64,000 nucleotides of DNA from contig JAKGHH010000001.1 of the NCBI GenBank assembly GCA_022828595.1, positions 123,516,999 through 123,580,998 on the forward strand, written 5' to 3'. The position numbers and the translations under genes are program-made. Below the pieces are notes generated by a model. It had not been told where the DNA came from. It ran no database searches and worked only from the letters and a program-made list of their open reading frames with translations. Positions 56,373-64,000 of the stretch are shown in pieces. Position 1 is the stretch's first letter. Every line of letters begins with the position of its first letter. The stretch comes from Nelumbo lutea (lineage: Eukaryota > Streptophyta > Magnoliopsida > Proteales > Nelumbonaceae).

Positions 56373-57328
56373 CTACCTTTCTTCTTCGATGCAATCAATG
56401 CTATTGCTTGGTCCTACTTCATGTGGTTGCATAGGATTTTGAGTGATCTCCATTGATTGTTGCTTTGGTCGCTCTGCTTGAAAGGTGTTGTGTCCTTCAT
56501 CAATTAGTCTCTGAAATGCATACTTAAGTTGCCAACACTTATCTATCACATGCCTCGGGCCTTGGTGGTAGGGGTAGTGGGCATTCTCATCGTACCCTTT
56601 TGACTTGGATTTTGGTGCTGGTTTCCAAGTCCACAAACTTAAGTACGTTTTTTGACCAATGCAGGCAATAATTGAGAGTGAGGGTATGAAAGGGGGTAAA
56701 CTTTATCCTCTTCTCTATTTGGATGCGATGATTTTGGTTGGTTACCACTGGTGGTTGTTGGGGAGCGGGTGGCTAGTATGGCTACAGAGCTATCATTGGT
56801 TGAAATGGCTAGGGTGCGATAGGCATTGGTGGCAATGGGTTGGATAAGTAAGCAAAATGGTTATCGGGGATTGTTAGGGTGAGTGGCTACAACAAAGTTA
56901 GGCTGAACTTGTTGATAAGGGGATAAGGAAATAACATGCACTTCATTTTCTAAATTCTTTATGATGGGAGATTTCCTAACAAAGGTTTGGGATGCACCAG
57001 CTCCCCCAATTGTTGCAGATGTTGAGGGATTGATTCTTCCTTGCCTTACAGCCTCCTCGATCTTGGTGCTCCCCCTGACAACCTCATTAAAATCCTTAAG
57101 AGTCTAGGCAATCAACATTGAATAATATGGATCCCTTAATGTCTTTATCATTTCCTCCTTAGGCATCGAATACCTCAACTTTGATGTCATTTCTCTCCAT
57201 TGATATGCATACTCAAGAAAATTTTCTCCTTCCTTCATTGACAAGGCCTCTAGGTCAGTTCGATCAGGAACCAATTCCATGCTAAAAGAATAATGATCAA
57301 AAAAGGCTTTAGAAACTTGTTTCCAAAA
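56373..57328 (-). pseudogene. Gypsy gag remnant (minus strand)
   Basis: From right to left on the minus strand: VSKAFFDHYSFSMELVPDRTDLEALSMKEGENFLEYAYQWREM in pieces, MIKTLRDPYY, TLKDFNEVVRGSTKIEEAVRQG, and near 56540 YPYHQGPRHVIDKCWQLKYAF with LIDEG, the knuckle-like YHQ..GH...CW.LK block of Tat-like gag. Stops are common between 56640 and 56900. The right edge meets Copia C1 LTR sequence at GATCAA (57329). Confidence 0.75.
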
Positions 57329-58055
57329 TGATCAAACACTGCCCGACAAGAGAGAACCTCTCCCTTGGCTGCAAGGTACAGTGCTGCACTCTCTACACAC
57401 ATGGATCCTGGGAATTAAAACCTTTTGCATATAATTTGTGAAAGCATAATATATAAATATATCTCTGTATAAATATATTTTGCAAAACCAAATTTCAAAC
57501 ACATTTGAAATTCACTACCGGCAGTTTAGGTTTCCATTAGAGAAAGTGCATTTTCCCAATCATTCACTTTGTCCGACAAAGGTGTTGATCCTGTCACTAT
57601 GATCACTCACTCAAATGAATTCTCAGACTATCCCAACATACCCGGGTTTTGACCCCCTTTAAGGATCTCACTAATTGGCATATCAAAGACAGTCCAATCC
57701 GACACCTAGTGTAATACTATAATCGAGTCTAGGGGTCAAGTGTAATATTCCAATTTTTCCCATCTATCTCCAAGGTCCACGACAATACTGGAATTTGGTC
57801 CTGTTCATGGTTTCAAGAAAACCCACACTACATGTACCTCAGTCTCACTCTGGTAGCTGAGACAAGCCACCCCATCCAACTTAGCAGTACATCAGTGTCA
57901 GCCTTGGCAGAAACATACTATAATAACATGAGTCTCATATATGTCCAGTTTAAGGGTACTACACAGAAACATACCCCAATAACATGAATGAATTATGTAC
58001 TTTATTCATTTACAATAAATGTCAAAAGATACACCAATGGGGTATAAGCCGAAGT
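57329..58055 (-). repeat. C1 3' LTR remnant (U3 part)
   Basis: This matches the inverse of 33370-34100. The first bases of the LTR and the end of the coding region are joined by a small deletion near 58050 (the TGTTAGACAG terminus is missing). The rest of the LTR beyond 57329 is lost. Confidence 0.8.
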
Positions 58056-58454
58056 CCCATACTTTCCACGTGTTTGTCAAACACTTTCTATGTTAGTGGC
58101 TTAGTCAATGGGTTTGCCGCATTCTCTGCTGATGCTACTTTTTAACATCAATCTCCTATAGATCCAATTTTGTCACAAAACATGGAATGGGTGATGTGTA
58201 GAATTCCAAATTCCAGAATGAACACCTTCATTCATTAGGCAGATGTAGAATTTTGTCACAATATGCAAGGCTTGGGTTGTGGACTGTTATACTTACTACT
58301 AAGGATCCCCATCGTAAAGATGCATCCAGATGTAGACATTCTACCATCTGGATCTGACTAGAAGTCAGTATCAGTATAGCTGATGATCTATAGTGAACTA
58401 CCATTGAATACTAGACAAAACTCCTGTTGTCCTTCGAAGGTATTTCAGTATGTG
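58056..58454 (-). pseudogene. C1 minus copy, RNase H remnant
   Basis: On the minus strand HILKYLRRT follows the RT end, then short recognisable pieces such as the [13 protein letters not shown] region near 58140-58100 with stops, and the GVFDKHVESMG-like end. The central RNase H blocks are largely deleted compared with 39770-40281. Confidence 0.65.
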
Positions 58455-59330
58455 TTACACAGCTATCCAATGCTCTTGCCTTGGGTTAGATTGGTATCTA
58501 CTTACCACACTCGCTGCCTGAGTAATGTCAAGACGAATGCACAGCATGGCATACATGATGCTCCCTACGATAGAGGTATAGGGAACTTCCTTCATGCCCT
58601 CAATCTCCTCAGGTGTCTTGGGAGACAAACCCTTAGAGAGAGTGACTCCATGCCTAAAAGGAACATTTCCTTTCTTAGAGTTTTCCATACTGTATCTCTT
58701 GACTATCTTGTCAATGAAAGTAGACTGGGATAATTCTATTATCCTCTTCAATCTATCTCTATAGAGTCGAAGTCCCAAGATGAAGGAAGCTTCTCCAAGA
58801 TCTTTCATGGAGAATTATTGTGAAGGTCATACTTTGACTGTAGTTAACATTCCTACATCATTCCCAATGAGTATAATGTCATCTACATACAAAACCAAAA
58901 ACGTAACCTTATCTCCCACTGTCTTCTTGTAAACACAGGGCTCATCCGGATTTTGCTCAAAGTCAAATTGTTTGACGGTTGAGTCAAACTAGATGTTCCA
59001 ACTCTTAGAAGCTTGCTAAAGTCCATATAAGGATCGATTAAGTTTACATACCATGTATTCTTGACCAACAGCTATGAAACCTTACGGTTGCTGCATGTAG
59101 ATATTTTTAGTAAGATTTCCATTCAGGAATGCGGTTTTGACATCCATTTTCCAAATCTTGTAGTCATGGTATGCTTCTATAGCTATCTGGATCCTAATGT
59201 ATTTAAGCATGGCCACGGGCGAAAAGGTTTCCTCATAGTCGATTCCCTCTTTCTGAGTGTACCCTTTCACCACAAGACGAGGCTTGTAGGTGACAACCTT
59301 ACCATCAGGGCCCTTCTTCATTTTATAGAT
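58455..59330 (-). pseudogene. C1 minus copy, reverse transcriptase
   Basis: [59 protein letters not shown], then YVDD at 58878-58889 (minus strand), FSMKDLGEASFILGLRLY and SKKGNVPFRHGVTLS are all visible, in two or three frames with stops (for example at about 59082, 59020, 58820). The catalytic box is intact. Confidence 0.85.
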
Positions 59331-60340
59331 TCATTTGCATCCGATTTCTTTTATCCTAGTGGGCGGATCTACTAGAGTCCAGACTCCATTGGTCTCCATT
59401 GAGTCTACCTCAGCTCTCGTGGCATCTACCCACTTCAAGGAATCTATGTCCAACATAGCTTCTGAATAAGTCACGGGATCTGACACACTATCTTGGTCAT
59501 AGCCATAACGAATTGGAGGTATGGAAACCCGGGTAGATCTTCTAGATCGGTTATTTTCTGGAGCTGGTGGGACTTCTCCCACTACCCTAGGGCTCTCCTC
59601 ATCAATAACAACTTCCCGATGATTATTATTCAGGATGTAATCTTCCTCTAGGAAGTGGGCATTTCGACTACAAAACACCTTTCACTCTTTCGGATCATAG
59701 AATAGGTAACCTACAGAGCCATTGGGGTAACCTACAAATAGGCAACAACTGGTCTTAGATTCCAATTTGTCAGCACTTGTTCTTTTAACATGTACCGAAC
59801 AACCCCAAATCTTCAAGTGTCTCACACTCGGTTTCTTACCGAACCATAACTCATATGGAGTCTTAGGAACGGATTTGGTCAGAACCTGGTTCAGCACGAA
59901 AATCATAGTCTCTAATGCGAAACTCCAAAAGGATGTGGGTAACTCTGAGTGGACGAGAAGTGAACAGACCATATCTAATAGAGTTTAATTTCTCCTCTCT
60001 AACACAGTGTTTAATCGTGGTGTAACAGGAGGAGCCAGTTGTGATACAATCCCATTGTCCTTTAATTAGTCCTTGAATTCGTCAAAGAGATACAATCCTA
60101 TTATCTTTTTAAATGATTCAGACTTATGTCTCATTAGGTACACTTAACCATACTATGAATAACATCAGTAAATGTTATAAAATAAACATGCTGGTTACGT
60201 GTCCTAACATTCATGGGACCACATACATCAGAATGTATAAGGTCAAGTTCTCTGTATGCGAGACTTGTTATTCCGTTTAATAGTAATCATATTACTAAAT
60301 AAGATAGAATAGCCATCCAAACACAATTTTGAGACAAAAA
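59331..60340 (-). pseudogene. C1 minus copy, integrase
   Basis: Reading leftward: DLIHSDVCGPMNV with the first catalytic Asp near 60235, YFITFTDV, then a damaged stretch in which the second Asp and Glu blocks are mostly missing, [38 protein letters not shown] and [36 protein letters not shown] leads into RT. Stops occur at about 59682 and throughout 59990-60230. Confidence 0.8.
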
Positions 60341-60700
60341 TCAAATTTCTTCTAAAATTAGGTACGAAAGACAATCTTTAAGTACAATTGTTCTTTTTTT
60401 GAAAACTAGTTCTACAGTTCCTATAGTTGTAGTTGCAACTGTTGCAATAGTCCCCAAGTAGAGTGTCACTTCTCCGTCACTCAGTCTTCTGCTTATCTTG
60501 AACCCCTGTAGTGATTTACATGCATGAGTCAAAGCCCCGGAATCAATACACCAGGAAGCAGAAGTGACTAACAGATTGGTCTCTATGATGAATGAATCAA
60601 ACATACCTTATTTCTTAGTCTCTAGGCATTAAGGACAATTCCTCTTAAAGTGGTCAGTCTATTTGCAAAAGTGACAGGCACCGATGCTTTGTTCTTCTTT
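60341..60700 (-). pseudogene. C1 minus copy, zinc knuckle and protease
   Basis: The knuckle CHFCK.TDHFKRNC (about 60680-60637, one stop inside) keeps its Cys and His residues. SWCIDSGALTHACKSLQGF has the catalytic DSG that the plus copy lost. GEVTLYLGTIATVATT follows. Confidence 0.8.
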
Positions 60701-61397
60701 TGATTTTTCGGTGTGCTAATCTTCTTCTGAGGCTTTTTCTTTGCCCTCATCTTTTTCTTAATCAAATTGCCACCTTCAACAAGCATGGCTATCGGTTTAT
60801 CCTTCTTATCAGTTCTTCAGCCCTTTGCAGCATATTGCTGAGTTCCCAAAGGCTAACATTTAGCTTATTCATGTTGTAGTTCATGATAAACTGATTGAAG
60901 GAGGGAGGCAAGGAAATTAGGATGGCATCAACCCTAGTGACATGATCTAGCCCTGATCCGAGTGCCTCTAGTTCATTAGTCTAACCGATCATCTTGAGAC
61001 AATGGTCATGAACCATCTGGCTCTCGGTTATTTTTGCGGTCATGAACAACTTCAAGACCTTCTGACGAGTAGAACGATTCTGCTCTTCATACATTGTCCT
61101 TAGACTATCTAGGTTATCCTTGGACACTTTGATCTGATTGAATTGTCTCTGTACTGGATTGTCGATGGAGGCTATGATGTAGCACCGAGCAAGAGAATTC
61201 TTATCTTTCCATTCTTGATACTCCTTCCTACGTGCCTCAGAAGCCCTATCACCCAGACAATCCGGAGTAGGATTCTTAGCAACCTTGTCTAATTTCTCGG
61301 ACGTTAATACCAGCATAAGGTAACGGTACCAGTCAGCATAATTTAGGCCCTTAAGTTTGTTATCATCCAACAACTTGGTGAAGTTTCCATTTGCCAT
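60701..61397 (-). pseudogene. C1 minus copy, gag
   Basis: The ATG at 61397-61395 opens MANGNFTKLLDDNKLKG, YADWYRYLMLVLTSEKLD, NSLARCYIIASIDNPVQRQF and KVLKLFMTAKITESQMVHDH; a stop near 60979 and a second frame follow with NQFIMNYNMNKLNVS and LSNMLQRAEEL. The start and first 140 codons are open here, unlike the plus copy, which has a stop after 85 codons. Confidence 0.85.
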
Positions 61398-62912
61398 TTC
61401 TGGTAAAGGCAAAGCAGATTTATAAGTCCACAACCTAAATTGATTCATGTCATTACATAGAAAGGACTTTTAATCTATGTTCCATTTCCATTTTGGGCAT
61501 CTCTGAGATTCCCTCCTATCTGAGTGACGGAAACTTCAAAATTATGTCTTTAGAAATGTGGGAAACCACATACAGTGCATGGAGCCAATTGTTTCAGCTG
61601 CATAACCCCACCACCTTTTGTGAATGATCATATCCACTCATCTAATGAGCTTTCCCTTTGGCCTCTATTAGACAAGGTCCATTGCCATTTTAGGTTAAAC
61701 CTTTTTGTCTAGTAAGTGCTTACCCATCATATTCGTGAATGCCAAAGTACCATGAGATAGTCTTCCATTTTAGGATAGGTACCTCCCACATCAGTCTATG
61801 ACGCTTCTATCATCTTATGAAACAATCCAACAGATCCAACAGCAAATGAATAACCCAATTTTATGGTGCATCTCCTCCTTATTGAATTACCCATCTTCAT
61901 GCTAATGATGGAAGGCCTTTAGAGAGTTCATCATATAAATCTCCTGATCACATGCACTTGTATTTCAGTGGAGGTAATGAAATATTATGCCTTAGTTTTA
62001 TTTAGGTCAAACCAAAGTGGTTGCCACTGACTTTCTCAAAGCCAAATTTAAATGGGCCTTAAACGACTAGGGTTCCGCATGGTTCTTCTTGGGGAGGAAG
62101 TTGATGTGGGGCCCATCAGGTAGGAAGATCATCCAATGATCTTATGGATACCATGGCAATGATGTGCTTTCAGCCATGGTGTGCAAAAGATCCACTATCG
62201 AATTAGCATGGACCAAGTGCTTATGGCCCATGTACATAGCACATCACACATCCATATATCACATGCATGAAATCCATAATTGATCCAATCAATTAAATAT
62301 CTGTAAAATCCATAATTAAAACCCATATATTTTCATAATATTACCATTAATATTATCTAGGTATATGGGCTTAACTGCAAAGAGCAGTTCGGCTCATATA
62401 GCATTTACGCTGAGTTGGGCTAAGGCAGTTTTAACAAATTAAAACTGGGTTTTATAGACGTGGGCCGAATTGCATCTTGCAATTAATCATCAATCCCTCG
62501 TCCCATGAAGGAAATTTTAGGGTTGATAACAGGCCCATCGAACCACAGATTCAGTTCAACCAATTTGGTCCAATCTAATTCGAATGGGTCTAGCGTTTTA
62601 TGTTCAATTCAAGATCTAATTCAAAACAGATGATCTAAAAATTAAATATAGATGATAAATGACAATCAAAATCAGCAAGCAAACACATCAGTGGGCTGTT
62701 CGTGTGGATACAAACCTGCTAGAAAAAAATTAGTCGTTGCTTGCAGTTTCAATTTCTACAAATCGCAGATCGCATATTTCTTATCTGCGCAAATCCTCTC
62801 CTTCACGCAAACCAGCTTCATCTTCAATGAAATAAAATAGAAAACCTAATTTAATATTACATCAGAATCAAATTCCTATACATTCCGTCTAAAATAAAAA
62901 AAAAATAATTAC
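61398..62912 (-). other. C1 minus copy, untranslated leader
   Basis: This matches the inverse of 35610-37097, including the block with CCACCACCTTTTGTG (61607) and the T/A-rich end at 62890-62912. No gene is seen; the short frame 62652-62840 has no match. Confidence 0.75.
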
Positions 62913-64000
62913 TGATGAGACTAAAAATTATCATATTTTTATCCCGAAATATTTTGTTTTTTATACTGAATTAGTACTTAATTGGATTCATTATTCTTGT
63001 ATTCCGGTTCAGGGCATGAAAGAAGGCATCAGGAGAAAAGCAAGACAAATCGGATGATTTTTCACAATTTTGGCACTGATCAGTAATCAGGGATTAACTC
63101 TCATATCCGAGATCTGATTGGGCTGATTCAAGACTCATTGGAAAGATATGAGAGAAATATACAACTTTCATGTTTTGGGCTTTCGCAGATTCGTCTTGCA
63201 TCGAAGTCAAATCCGGGCCCGAAGTTGGGGCAAATTCGCAGTTGAAGCCCAACTAGAAGAAAAGACTTGCAGAAGCCCAATTCGTTGAGGAAGCCTAATA
63301 CGAATACAAGAACAAGAAACTGAGAAGAGTCCTACCAGATTTAAATTTGTGATTTAATTCTAGAAAGTTAAAGATTGAGATCATTAGATAAGAGATAAGA
63401 TAAGATAGGATAGGAGGAGTTTAACCTGGATTATCTGTTCTAGAGATAACTCCAAGTGGTTGTAACAACCTCCTCCCTAAACTATATCAAGGGTTGGGCG
63501 AACTAGCTTTAGGCATCAATCAATAATTGAATTAACCAATTACTGAAGTCCCTCTGAAGTGAATCAAGATCATCGAGAAACTTCAAGAAGGAGATCAACA
63601 AATCAAGAAAGCTTCAAGAAGGAGGTGGTGGCAAGAAGAGATCTCAACACCATGGGCGGATGCATGAGTTCTTTCTTTCCTCTTGTTTGCTTTATTTCCT
63701 TTATCATGAACTTATTTGTTTTTAGCTCGGGCTGTGGAAAGCCTAACCATGATAATGAATATATTTTTATCATTATGATTTATCCAAGATCGTGATTTCC
63801 ATATAGTCTATGAATTATTTGCTTAATGCGATTAGGAGTGCAATCTCTTAATTGATTTGGTTTATATGAATGAATCACGAGAGGAATTTATATATTCGAC
63901 CACATAATTCATGGTGTGAATTGAATGGTATACAGGGATATATACACATGGTTCATCTAAATATATGAGTTTTTCTTAAACTTAATGCATTTCTATCATT
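62913..64000 (+). repeat. E1-type LTR, start only
   Basis: It begins TGATGAGACT and shares with 30563-31800 the blocks TATCATATTTTT, CTTATATTTTGG-like, GGCATGAAAGAAGGC, TTTTCACAATTT, TCTCATA..GA.TCTGATTG and ACAACTTTC.TGTTTTG. It includes ACACCATGGGCGGATGCATG in the place of the ACCATGACCATGCATGG leader site of the E1 LTR. It continues beyond the window. The frame 63559-63795 lies in this leader and is probably not a gene. Confidence 0.7.

Larger units (their letters stand above)
57329..62912 (-). mobile_element. Copia C1 element, minus-strand copy
   Basis: This copy is colinear with 33344-40300 inverted: partial 3' LTR (57329-58055), RNase H/RT, integrase, protease, gag, and leader to 62912. 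The LTR keeps only its first 700 bp or so. The leader stops about 310 bp short of the primer site, where an E1-type LTR begins. Unlike the plus copy it keeps part of the integrase core (DLIHSDVCGPMN near 60230), the DSG protease motif, and the KTAFLNGNL block of RT. Confidence 0.85.

Noticed and set aside
63559..63795. 78-codon frame with a hydrophobic stretch (MSSFFPLVCFISFIMNLFVF)
   Set aside because: It lies inside an E1-type LTR leader; the matching region of the other LTR copy (31180-31260) has no such frame.
1..64000. A novel defence, biosynthetic or gene-transfer system
   Set aside because: No cluster of intact genes exists. All coding similarity is to LINE, Copia and Gypsy proteins, and the non-coding structure is explained by transposons and tandem repeats.

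Overview
The window looks like a gene-free, transposon-dense part of a flowering-plant nuclear genome, probably pericentromeric or other heterochromatic DNA. The evidence is the mix of long terminal repeat (LTR) Copia and Gypsy remnants primed by plant-type Met-tRNA or Asp-like tRNA sites, an L1-type LINE with a DUF4283 ORF1, Helitron ends, and hAT-like elements with 8-bp target-site duplications. Codons are broken nearly everywhere. I found no host protein gene, tRNA, rRNA or CRISPR array, and nothing I can defend as a new biological system. The species cannot be named from the sequence. The value of the window is its insertion stratigraphy, much of which can be read to the base.

Layout. 1-8.8 kb: AT-rich Helitron-like copies (one +, then two or three head-to-tail on -), two hAT-like elements with 8-bp duplications, and a segment present at 1.13-2.78 kb and again, internally deleted, at 8.1-8.8 kb. 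8.8-10.4 kb: unassigned. 10.4-21.2 kb: one LINE whose ORF1 is split by a solo Copia LTR (C1 family, minus strand) and by a complete but dead 6.9-kb Copia element (Copia-2). Copia-2 itself holds a nest of three hAT-like elements. 21.2-22.0 kb: a TGATGAATTTGATAAT-type minisatellite. 22.9-27.3 kb: minus-strand Gypsy (Tat/Ogre-like) RNase H/integrase remnant and its long GC-rich LTR. 27.3-30.6 kb: Gypsy family G1 LTR plus gag remnant. 30.6-44.6 kb: Gypsy E1 (LTR, primer site, gag, protease, start of RT), with gag split by a 9.3-kb composite C1 Copia element that has three LTR copies. 44.6-53.0 kb: a second G1-family element (E2) with gag and protease, split by an inverted G1 LTR. 53.0-55.5 kb: plus-strand Tat-like LTR with a 165-bp tandem array upstream of a TATA box. 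55.5-57.3 kb: minus-strand Gypsy gag/protease remnant. 57.3-62.9 kb: minus-strand C1 Copia copy. 62.9-64.0 kb: start of another E1-type LTR.

The coding remnants form ordinary retrotransposon pathways: capsid, protease, integrase and reverse transcriptase/RNase H made as polyproteins. Every copy has stops, frameshifts or deleted domains, so none should be autonomous. E1 and E2 both keep gag and protease but have lost most of pol. The two C1 copies lie in opposite orientation about 20 kb apart, so read-through could give double-stranded RNA. Boundaries marked by terminal sequences and target duplications are good to a few bases. Other boundaries are estimates by eye.
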